Of a stretch of 64,000 bases of DNA, positions 10,693-20,786 are shown piece by piece. Each line of letters starts with the position of its first letter. The stretch's first letter is position 1. The position numbers and the translations under genes were made by a program. Where the stretch lies: contig JAAVTG010000672.1 of NCBI GenBank assembly GCA_011947345.1, positions 310,001 through 374,000 on the forward strand, read 5' to 3'. Origin of the DNA: Phytophthora quininea. Its lineage: Eukaryota; Oomycota; Peronosporomycetes; Peronosporales; Peronosporaceae. Below the pieces are notes generated by a model. It was given only the letters and a program-made list of their open reading frames with translations. It searched no databases and was not told the origin of the DNA.

Positions 10693-12794
10693 TTACATGT
10701 AGTGCGTGCGAACCACTCGCGTCTTGCAGGTCGCGGCGAAGGAGAAGATGAGCGATGTCACACCGTCGTCTAGCGCGTTTACCGCGGATCCTGACGAATG
10801 CGAGACCACGCTAAGAAATGCAGCCTTGCTGATCCGTTCGAAATTGTTTTCCACCACAGCAATTGGCTCCTCGTGATGTCGCCGGAAGTCATCCTTGCGC
10901 TGCTCGTAAAGCTCTGGACTCGCTCCAAGATTGAGGTAAGTCAACTTCTTGTTGGTCTCTAGCATTCTTAGTATTGCTACAACGTTGTCTTCATCCACGT
11001 CATCGATAACATTTAGCTCCGACAATTGCTCAGCGAAGCGACATGTCGGCTTGCCAATACTCTCCGCGAGACACGTGATCTGCTGGTTCGTTGAGAAACT
11101 GTTGACAAGCCCCAAGCGAGTGATTTGCGAGTCATTTTCGTCTGCATCCTGGCAAATAATCTCTGCATCCACGAGTTTAATGCCGTCGAGGAACAACTCC
11201 TCCAACTTGGGGCAGGATTGGCAAATGGAAGCCATACCGATCGGGTAGGACCCCACCGCATAAATGGCAAGGAATTCGAGTCGAGCTCCGACGACATGTA
11301 AGAAATCTGCAAGCACTTCACCTCCGTCATTTTCACTGTGGCGACCAAGGGCTAGCGTTAAAGCTCGAAGCCCTGAACATCGGTGCAATTCAAGATGCTC
11401 AATTTGCTTCGCAGAGGAACGACGCGCTCGGGCGATACCAAACCCAGGCAACACCACGTCCACGTACGAATTGTCTTCCACTTCTTCGTGTACAACTTGC
11501 GCCCACAAGTCTACGTCCAGAACGATAGCCGGTAATCCCCTCTGGTCGTCTGCAACTTGAGCGTCTTCATCGCGAAGGAGGAATTCTGTACCTTCGGTAA
11601 AATACCCGCTTTGTTCGCAACTCCGACTGACGGCCGCACTCGCCTGATCCCATCGATATGGCGGTGGGCAGTTCGATGAGAGAACTGCAGCAATAGCAAA
11701 GGCATTACTCGAGATATGTGAGCCGCTGACAAGAGCACGTTGTCAACGGTAGACATCGATCTAAACAACGCGTACGCCAACCACCCCCACTTCCAGCCCC
11801 TCTCCTCGTCCGAGTCGGACATTCGAAATACACCGAACAATCGAATGTGATTTGTTGTGGTCGCAGAACCGATGGCAGAACACAGAGCCGCGAATTGCCA
11901 CTCGTCGCCGTCCTGACAGCCAACAGACAGCGTTTCAACCCCACGCCTTTCATCTGCGTCCTGCGACTGACTGCACAGCACGGCTCGCAAGAACCTCCCC
12001 ATATTCTGTTGCATTTCCGCGTAGTTTTCAGCAGTGCTACGTTTTAACGAAAACGCAAACAGCGAAATTGGCAGTCGCGAGGTCAGCAACGCGGTCAGTC
12101 TGTGCGTCAGCGCCCAGTTCCCGACGTTAAAGCCTCCAACATCCAGTCGAATCGACTCCATCGTCAGAGGAAGCAACGACCACTGTGTACTCTGTCGACC
12201 AGATTGCAATACCTCAAACATCGCTGATAAATCGCGTAAATGTCTCCCCAAAACTTCATCTTCCAACGCCACCAGCTCGAACTGCAGCTCCATCGGAACG
12301 GATGCAGACTCACTCGATTGTAAACAGTTTCTCAGTTGCTCCAGCTCACGACGTGCTTCCAAATATTCTTCGCTTGGTCGTTGAGCCTGCGTCGCCATTA
12401 AGAACCTCCTGCAGACTTGCGCAGGCGATAAAGCTCCTTCCTCCATAAAATCTTCATTGAACACAACTCGAAACCTTGGGGACAGCTCGCAGTCCAATGG
12501 CTGGTCGTCTTCCTCCATCGGCACTCGACACTGTTGCACCAATAGAACTCTCCATGCAGCATTATCGGCAATTGCTGCTTGTGTCAATAAATCTAGAGCT
12601 TCTCTAATCCGCTGTAGTGTATTGACGCTTGCTTCTTCTGGGGAGTGCGGAAGTTTCACCACCACCCAGCGATACTCCCAACGAGACGAGTTCTCCACAA
12701 CGCGCCCTTCCAGATGCAGTCGACCACGCAGCAAATGGCACCACGGATACAAGAACGACCAGCGTCCTGGCGGCGCAGCATCGATGCTGGTCAT
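10693..12794 (-). CDS. LRR-like oomycete protein of unknown function, 700 aa
   Basis: I do not recognise the family by name. The N-terminal ~430 residues (start MTSIDAAPPGRWSFLYPW) are helical without clear motifs. The C-terminal ~270 contain weak leucine-rich repeats (IEHLELHRCSGLRALTLAL, CPKLEELFLDGIKLVD, NKKLTYLNLGASPELYE) and end in LDDGVTSLIFSFAATCKTR. A one-base loss in a G-run near 11530 separates the two halves; with it restored the length is 701 codons. There is no signal peptide. Its start is 208 bp from that of divergent locus C and its end nearly meets locus B. Confidence 0.65.
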
Positions 12795-13002
12795 CTTTAA
12801 CTCTTAGAAATGATGTATTATAAATGAAATGTTCTAATAACTACTTGTATCACCTTCTAGCTTGGCTCCTGGAGGGTGAAGGGGAAACGATAGCAAGTCT
12901 TCATTTAATGGCAGTTCTTCATTTGATCGCAATAGCTCACTTGGCAGCTTGGCCGCGCCTTCCTCTCTAAAACAACCTTGAAACCCGCTAAACAGAATCA
13001 AG

Positions 13003-15295
13003 ATGCTGCAGCTCTCCATCGTGCGCTTCGTGCTCCGAGACAAGCTGTCCAAGACCGACGTCTTCCCCGAGGGCATCTCCACCATCATCTCCGACTTCCT
13101 GGCCGTCGATTGCACTCTAAGCAGCGCCGTGGAGCTTAGTCGTGTGGGTTGCGTGGACCTGCTGGAGCTCGTGTGGCAGCGCAGTCAACGCGACGCTCGG
13201 AGCGGCCATTGGTCGCTGGCTCAGCTGCTACAGACTGAGCCCCACTACCGTCAATGAGCGTTCTCTCGCGCTCTGCTGAAAGCTGTACGACGCTCCGACC
13301 TGGTGCTGATCAAGTGGCTGCTAAGTCATTTCCCCACGCTTCCAATCAAGCATTACGTGCTGGAAGAAGCTGCGGAGAAGGGTCTCTTGTGGTTCTACCA
13401 GCTACTTGAACAAGTCTCTGCTCGGGGGCCCATTGACTGGAACGGAATGCACGAAGGTGCCAAACAAGAGGACGACATAGAGCAGCGACCTTGGGAGATC
13501 TTTCCTGCTGTGGATGGTAGGGATGCGGAGGACCTAACGAGAGATGTTGGACCTCAAGGAAAGGTGTTCGAACTTGGGATGTTTGGCAGGACGAGAAATT
13601 TGGAGGTGCTCGCTGCTACAGACCGATTCCTGCAAAAGAGGCAACCATTGGGACCTGGAGTCCCGCCGATCAACAGCTCGGAAGATTACCACTCGCTGTG
13701 GAACATCTATGAGGATTGCCTGTTTAGGGGCTGAATCGCGCCCAGACGAGCAACTTCAAGCTGACCCGTGCTGCGAGTGGGGGCACTGGGACCTCGTACA
13801 CTAGCTGGATATGCGCACGAGCACGCCTGAAACAAGGAACCGAAACATGACGCTTGTATGTCAAGCTTTTGAACAGAACAAGTTTGATGAACTGAAGTGG
13901 TTGCTGAGGCAGGGATTTAGGATTGCGCTTGTGCGTTTTCCCGCGTGCGATGCCAAGGAGTGGAGAGTGCGTTCCGAAATGGTGCGCTACATTATCGAAG
14001 AAGGTCTCGGTGATAGTGCGTACGTTGCTGCTTCAGCTTTGGCCGAAGCAGCAGCACATGGCGATCTTGACCTGGTGCAATGGTTATGCCTTCACCACAT
14101 CCCCACAGCTACTGATGATGGGAATGTAAGCTACACGTATGAACCCACATTAAAGCGCGCGGCGAAAGGTGGGCATCTCGCTGTGGTTCAGTGGCTATTA
14201 ACACGCACGAAGGAGCTCGGCTTCCATCATGGCCCGTCGAGCGCAATGTTTGTTGCAGCAGAGGGTGGGCAGCTCAACGTGGTGAAGTGGCTGTACGAAC
14301 AGTACGCTGAAGATTCAGGTACAGGACCAAGAAGACAGTTCTGATGGTGTTAACTTGCGTCCGTTCACTGTTGTGGACGTTGCCGCAAAGGAAGGCCATC
14401 TCGATATTTTGCAGTTCCTTCATCGTGCCGACCTGTCGCTGAGAACAAAGCGCAAAGATCGCGATGGAGAAATACAACCTCAACGCAGTTTACCCTTGCA
14501 TTGTACGACCATAGCCATGGACGCTGCAGCTGAAGCTGGCCATCTCGAGGTTGTCAAGTGGCTGCACGAGAACCGAAGCGAAGGATGCACGACAAAAGCG
14601 ATGGACTGTGCTGTGTTCATGCAGTTCCACGTGAAGACTGCGCATAGTAAATCTCCCACTTGCTGTGCTGACAAGGAGCCTCGTTCGTTCTCTGAGAACC
14701 AGTTGGCACTTCTCGAGTTTCTGCATGGTAATCGATCGGAAGGCTGCACAATCGCTGCCATGGATGGAGCTGCTGCTGTGGGCAATCTCAAAGTGGTCAA
14801 GTGGCTGCACGAGAACACGACGGCGGGCTGCACGACCAACGCTATGGATGATGCGGCGGGTCTAGGACAATTGAGTTTGGCCCAGTGGCTTCACGAAAGC
14901 CGCACTGAGGGTGCACTCCGCTTGCTGTGGACTGCGCTGCTGCCAACGGCCACTTGGAAGTGGTGCAGTGGTTGCTCGCGAATCGTTCGGAAGGGCGTGC
15001 AGCAACAGCCCTGGCAGCGGCCGCTGGTTGCAGACATCCGAGTGCCATTTGGCACGGAAATCACCTGGGCATGGTGCAGTGGCTTCTCACGAATTGCGAT
15101 GGAGGGAAGATTGTTGCGGCCATTGGACGGTCGCTGATGGCGTTGAATTTCGAGGTGGCACTCTTCCTGCACTTCAGTACACAACAGCAAACCTATAGCG
15201 AGACAACTCGACGTCGGGTCAGAGCGAGTGTAGGATGGAATGAGGAATGCCAGCGCTCTTGGTTTGACGACAACTACCCGCCACGTGCAACTTGA
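13003..15295 (+). pseudogene. Ankyrin-type repeat protein, locus C (nonsense codon and frame breaks)
   Basis: Start MLQLSIVRFVLRDKLSK, N-terminal region, linker and ankyrin-like repeats as in loci A and B. A TGA at 13255-13257 replaces the TGG (Trp) present in A and B at the same place and the frame continues after it, so this is a true nonsense change. Further frame changes occur near 13730-13810, 14345 and 14900. Copy D carries the same stop and the same segment lengths (534 and 783 bp), so these lesions predate the duplication. The 3' end, with flank to 15301, retains the uninterrupted site that a hAT-like element occupies in copy D. Confidence 0.8.
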
Positions 15296-15301
15296 TTCTG
15301 G
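13003..15301 (+). repeat. Inverted duplicate, arm 1 (partner 28100 down to 25820, plus 20217-20200)
   Basis: About 2.3 kb, almost base-identical to the minus-strand copy D. Identity begins within a few bases of the ATG (13003) and ends at TTGATTCTGG (15301), just after the stop codon, so the duplicated unit is nearly exactly the coding sequence. Only occasional substitutions are seen. Confidence 0.9.
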
Positions 15302-15379
15302 ATGGTGGTGATCTTCCGAAGTAGTCAAGTGTCATGACAAGAGAAACAGCAAAACAATGTTTACTGCTGACTTACTCGC

Positions 15380-18338
15380 TTACTTCTTCTTGTCCATACC
15401 CATTTTCTTGGTGTAAGGCACCGCATGCCGCAGGTCGACGCAGTCGAGGCGGACGGTGCCCAATATACGCTCTGGCAGCTCCATGGCACTCTGGGCCTCG
15501 ATCACAAACGCCAAATCAATGATGAGGTCTCGCGCGAAGCCCATGAGCAAATTCAGGATGCCAGTGGCTACCGTGCTGCTGCCAATGTCGTAGTCGACTT
15601 CCAGGTAATTTTTGCCCTGGTAGTACTTCTGGTAGATCTTCGTCCCCAAGATGGCTGGCGTAGTACCGACACCCTCGCGAATAGGCCATGTACCTTGCAC
15701 TACTCTCGGGATCAGCTTTAGGCGTTGAGTACGGAAGTCATCGCTAGAGCCTCGCAGTAATTCGTGGCATAGGTCAGCAAATACAGAGTTCTTTTTCAGT
15801 TCGGCTGGGTCCTCCGGCGTGAAGTACAACACGAGAGCGTGGTGAGGCGGACCTGGCAGCATGAAGTTGATGATGAAGATGAACGGACGATCTTCTGCCG
15901 TTCCCGGTGTCGCCTGATCAAAGCCCTCACCCACAAAGGACGATACGCCAATGTGTTGGATCGCCTCGTTCGCCTTGTACAGCTCAACGTTCGCGAGACG
16001 CAGCGCCTGGCGAGCAGAGGGAACTTTTGTTTGGGCAGATAAATATTGCGGACCTCGAACTAAAAATCCCTCGGCGCTGGGCTCACTCCAGAACTTAGTA
16101 GGTACGCCGTGAAGAACCGTCAGATCCGTGCGGTATCTCTCTAACATGGGGAATTGCTTTTCGGAAACAATCTGCTGGCTGGGAAAAGGTGGTTTCGAAG
16201 CACCCGAGACACCGGAACGCCGGCGATCTCCAGTTGCCGTCACTGGACGATGCGTCTGCCGTCCTTGCGCCGCTGTAATGGCAGTAATCATCTCGAGGAA
16301 GTACATTCCGTACGAATGGACATAGTACCACGAGCGAGCTAACCTCGAGTTCACCCAGCCGTTCGGATTCATCTGGATCGTCAGAGTGACCCAGCACTCC
16401 TCGAAGTGGTTGTCACTGTCTTCCTGTACTCGGGGAGATGATAAACCCACCGCCCATGACGTTCGCACGCACTGCGTTTGAGTTTTTCGGACAGTCTGTA
16501 TGGGTTGTCGACTGGAAGCAAATGAAATAAGATCCATCTGGCTCCATGCGCCAATATCGAAGCAAACACAAATCGCGAGCGCCTACATACACTGGCCAAA
16601 CGTACGTAGGGTAGAGCTGCCAGTAGACAACGTCGCTGTGGTCCTCCGTGTGCTCCTCCAACACTCGAGCATGCTCGATGACGTGATTGGCATCGTAGAA
16701 CGGGCTGTCGACGCGCATGAGCATCTCGAAGACTTTCCGCGGAGAAGCATTGACTTTAAGACTCGTGCGCAGTGCTGGCGGCGGCGCAGATACCTTCAAA
16801 CTGCTTTGCTGCGTAACATGTTCTGTATCTACTCGCAGTTTGCTCGAGTAGTCGTACAGTTTCCACGAGGTTTCTTGCGAAAATGTAGCCGACGACCGGA
16901 AGCTTTTGGCAATGGATCGAGGCATCGACCCAAACGACCCCGAGCGTTGTCGGTTTGCCGCCTGTAGTGGTCCAGTCTTACCATTTGATTGCAGTGAAGC
17001 TGACCGTGCTCTGGCATTTCCGCTACTAGAAGGTGGCGCGGCAACACCATGGAACTTACTGTTGGACAACGGAGTCGAGGCTGCTTCCTCCAGTTCAGGG
17101 TCGTGGTCCATGTACCAGTTCAAATAGCGCTTCCATTGCTCCTCAGCCTGCGCAATACACTCCAAGATGCTGTTGCGCCACCACACCGCAGTCTCTAGCG
17201 ACTCGGCAGCAAGTGCGATCGGACCTTTGCTGCGACTCTGCGCAATCATAGCGCCCGCTGCACCAGCACTCGCCGCCGCTGCAGCACTCATACTCATCCC
17301 CATGACACCCATCCCAACACCAGCAAGCCCGCCAGTCAGCACCACCGCCGTGGCAGCCGTCGCTGCTGCAGCCGCAGCGGCCGCTCGATTCCGGAACTTC
17401 CTGGACGACGCGCGCTTCACACTCTTTGGATCAAAGTCCGTATCGTGAGATGCATAGGATGAATCCAATGGAGACGATTGGTACTCGCTCCCAACGCGCG
17501 ACGGCGTCGCTCCAGGCGTCACTTCCGCTCCAGACTCGTCAACTTCTTCATTCGACACGTGGTTCAAGTGTCGCAGGCGGAAGGTAAAGAGCTTTTTGGT
17601 CTCGATTTTACTGGGGGACTCCCGCACTTCGTCCACCGTCGTGCCAGGCCCCAGCACATACCAACCTCGTGGTTCCTTGTCACCTTTCTTTCGAAAGTAA
17701 CACAAGAAGTGCGTGCCATTCGGTGTCGAGCGGATCATAAAATACCGCTCTCTCCACAAGTTCACGTGCTGGCCCTTTTACGGAGCCAGCCTTCCATCCG
17801 GATCTCCCCGTCGTGGGAGGCAGCACTTCCTCCTCTGCTACTTCAGAAGTCTGCAGGCGAGAAGAAGAGACCGAAGACCCCGAAGCGGGGGCCCTGTGAG
17901 CAGCAGAGTCCTGTCCCGCTCCCTGCACATCTCCTCCACAATCTGCAGCAGTCTGGGCTTCATGACTTCCCTCACAGTGCTGTCATCGAGCCCTCTAGAC
18001 TTGGTCGCTGTAGAGCCGTCCGTACTGGGCTCTGCTTGGTGTTTCCGGGCGCGAAACTCGGCCATGAGCTCGTCGTAGAACCGCCGAGCTCTGTCCTGGA
18101 ACAAGGGGTCCTGAGCAGGCCGCAGGACTCGTCTGTCGGGCCCCACAGTCGGGGCCCCGGCGTGCACGCTAATGTAGAGCTTCTCCAGCGCCTTGAGCAC
18201 CACACGCTTGCCATTCTCGCGGCTGGCGTAGCAGGCCGTGATGTAGTCGGCGCACACGATGTCCAGCAGCATGTTGAGGCGGTCCCCGTCCAGCAGGATG
18301 TCCGGGATCATGCCGGCGCCCTCGACCTCGAGCTCCAT
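15380..18338 (-). CDS. PH-START-EDR2C (DUF1336) lipid-binding protein with N-terminal extension
   Basis: Related to plant EDR2-type proteins, which bind phosphoinositides and lipids at membranes. In order: an N-terminal helical domain of unknown function (start MELEVEGAGMIPDILLDGD, ~180 aa); a PH domain beginning MEGWLRKRAS and continuing VNLWRERYFMIRST; an Ala/Gly/Met-rich stretch; a START domain (VFEMLMRVDSPFYDANHVI to YWRMEPDGSYFICFQST); and a C-terminal DUF1336 region (EDRPFIFIINFMLPGPPHH to the KKMGMDKKK end). Breaks near 17890 (C-run), 17815 (G-run) and 17770 each equal one missing base; one near 16430 equals two missing or one extra. The phases then add up. A separate, shorter gene starting at 17797 is the alternative. 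Confidence 0.78.
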
Positions 18339-18822
18339 GGCGATACGTCGAAAAGTTGTTATGCGACGTGGATACACAAGCCATAATCATGTTTTTTTAG
18401 AGATTTTGTTATGTTTTTAGAGTTCATGCATAAGATAAATATGGACAAGAAAAAAGTGAGGAGAGCAGTGGAAACTCGCAGGCAACGTTTTGCTATTTCT
18501 CTTATAAGAGTGTGCATTTCTCTAGCTGCAAGGTGATCAGCAGCAGCACCAGCAGATAGCGATTGCAATTCCGTCGGTAACAAAGAGACTCAAAGACACT
18601 ACGTTGTCTTGACCAACTTTGCGCAGCTTGGTGCTGCCTCTAGCAGTAATGTAAATCGCCATGTAAGAACGAGGGCTCGACAACAGCCCTAACGAATAAA
18701 CGGCTTTCGATCCAATCCCAAAGTCCAGACAAGAACCACGATTTTGATAATCGTTAGAGCTTATCGCGATAACCGAATAGGCACTGCGGCCTACGGCCGC
18801 GTAGTGATCGGATTCGTACCAG

Positions 18823-19491
18823 CTAGTTATATTTTCTGGGAAAGACCTGCTCAGAGTGCTTGTAGTTTTTGTGTGCCAGACGTGCAGCTGGCGACAGTCC
18901 AGCCAGTCCCAATTGCTGGGCAATATACTTCTCGGGTCTGTCATCAACAATCCAGATAGCCACTCTCGCCGCCAGCTCCTCGTCAGAACCACCAGTGAGA
19001 GGCGGTACAATCTTGCCCTTGTTCATTTGAGCGAGATTGTAGTCGTCGATCATGTGCACGTACTTTGAGAAGATCCCAAAGCTGTCAAACCACTCCCGAC
19101 TCGTTGTAGCGGTCTTGTCAAGCCCAAGCCTCACCCACGCATCGTACGTCGACACTTTGTTCTCCTGCCAGTCCTTGAGAAGCACTTTTCGATTCCTTTG
19201 AGAAAGTTTTGGTAGTTCTGGTGTTTCACGAGAGCAAGTTCAGAAAGGTTGTCTAACCCCAATGCCGCCTTGACCTGCTCGTCCGATGCTCGTTTCTTGA
19301 TCAAACTTCTAACTTCCACCGGGCAACAAACCCACGCTCTTCGGAGTCGGAATCTTGGGCGTCTTCAGATATTTCCTTACTGCGGTCGCCAACCGGATTC
19401 GTCCTTAAAACCTTCCTTCGTCAATGGAGTCAGCATGGCAGCTAGCAGCGACGAATATCGTAGCCACCAAAATGACGTGAAGAATCCCCAT
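18823..19491 (-). CDS. RxLR-dEER class secreted effector (frame-broken)
   Basis: Predicted host-translocated effector. The N-terminus MGILHVILVATIFVAASCHA is a classical signal peptide. It is followed within ~10 residues by RVLR (RxLR type) and then an acidic stretch with SEER (dEER type). The C-terminal half has the spacing of WY/LWY effector folds (KVSTYDAWVRLGLD, FGIFSKYVHMIDDYN). These elements lie in different frames. Three breaks (near 19410, 19323 and 19187) each equal one missing base in a G- or A-run, and the total then equals 224 codons. As given it cannot be made; I infer an intact gene with sequence errors. It lies beside the transposon block, as is common for such effectors. Target unknown. 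Confidence 0.78.
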
Positions 19492-20199
19492 GAAAGCGAA
19501 GAAGTTGCGGCTGTCGGGTTTTCTGGGAATGTATTTGTGAAGACACAACCTTTGTGGACACTTCTTGACATCCGACCAGCGCAGATCGGTATCCACATCA
19601 ATGGTCATCAATAATCCTGAAGGCTTGGTAATCATCACGAACAAAAAAAAACAAATCAAGGAGAAGCCATTATCCCAATACGAAAAAAATCCAAGCTAAA
19701 GCAAGAAATCGAGTAACATATAACACATTTAGTGTTTGAGCTAATGTCAACGCGGCAGTCATGCTGTATTTTTCCGAGACCAGGGACTTCACGACTGTGT
19801 GATTGCTTTAAGTAGGTATGTCCAGTTCTGCGCTTGGCAACATTAAAGCCAAGATAAAAATGAGTTATCTAGCATCACCAGCAATAAAGTCAGGTGAACA
19901 AACAATATACAGTTCTGTCAGCTAAAGAGCAGGCATTTAGGATCAGAACGATTTGAACGCGATGCGCTCTCGTTTCGTGCCGAGAGTGTTTCCTTCTCAT
20001 TCCATGTAGCGCTTGCATATTATTGTCCGTAATCTCTCCCTCTTCTGGACGACTTTGTCTCGGCACAAAAAGAGAGAAAGTTGTTTGAACTTAAAGTAAT
20101 AGTCGTCACTAAACCGTGATAACGACGAAAAAAAACTGTAGGTTGATTTTTGCAAGTATTAGGAAATAAGACTCTCCTCTTGAGATCTTTGCTCTTTAG
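19492..20199. other. Intergenic AT-rich spacer
   Basis: About 700 bp with no convincing gene. It lies between the effector start and the remnant 3' end of ankyrin copy D, and presumably contains the effector promoter. Confidence 0.5.
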
Positions 20200-20227
20200 C
20201 CAGAATCAAGTTGCACGTGGCGGGCAG
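20200..20227 (-). pseudogene. Displaced 3' end of ankyrin copy D
   Basis: The reverse complement matches the end and flank of locus C (CCCGCCACGTGCAACTTGA, stop included). The rest of copy D resumes at 25820, so the intervening DNA was inserted into this gene. Confidence 0.85.
20217..20227. repeat. Target-site duplication, left copy
   Basis: GTGGCGGGCAG here equals 25820-25830. hAT elements make 8-bp duplications; the extra identical bases may belong to the element end. Locus C shows the single-copy site as GTGGCGGGTAG. Confidence 0.8.
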
Positions 20228-20248
20228 GGGTCCGCAAAAATGGATTGA

Positions 20249-20313
20249 GATTGTGTGATTGCCGATATTGTCAATCCCAATACTTGATTGTGGCAAGATC
20301 GGCAATCACAATC
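20249..20313. repeat. Subterminal foldback in the hAT-like element
   Basis: GATTGTGTGATTGCCGAT (20249-20266) pairs with ATCGGCAATCACAATC (20298-20313) except for a 2-nt bulge. Subterminal palindromes are common in hAT elements. Confidence 0.75.
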
Positions 20314-20472
20314 ACGGATTTTCCCCAGGGTCCTATCAGGTTTTACTGCTCTAAGAGCCGCAGAGGAAAATTGCTGGCCTCCTGGACGAAATGACCGCGC
20401 TTGATGTCATCACTGGTAAACTCCAGCGCAACGACATGACTGTGGCCACTGTTCGCGGCATTTTGAGATTGT

Positions 20473-20771
20473 TGTTGGATGAGAGCGGAGCGTCGAACCC
20501 GAGTGAGTAAACCGAATTGTGACGAGAGCGGCATCGACGACTAAGACTTCGCGAGATGACAGGTCAGCGTGAAAGGCAAGTTGCAGTTGGCACATTGAAG
20601 ATTCGTGCCGTGCTCGTCGGATCCAGCGGAGAAGGGAGCGTGCTTGGGGTGGTGGCTATGAGGCGTCTGGCAGTGCATGCAGTGTAGTTAGTTTTCCGTG
20701 AGCTCGCTCAATCACTTTTCGATTCGCCATCTTGAGCAGAGCCTCGACAGCAACTCACCTTCCTCCAAGTC
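20473..20771 (+). repeat. Copia left LTR
   Basis: Begins TGTTGGATGAGAGCGGAGCG. The last shared bases are CCTCCAAGTC; the true terminus may be TCCTCCA if AGTC is shared by chance. The following TTCCAACAGGTTATGA is the probable primer-binding region. Confidence 0.9.
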
Positions 20772-20786
20772 AACTTCCAACAGGTT

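Noticed and set aside
20225..20340. Stand-alone MITE from the foldback structure
   Set aside because: The target duplication pairs with 25820-25830, not with a site near 20340, so the foldback is the left subterminal part of the larger hAT-like element.
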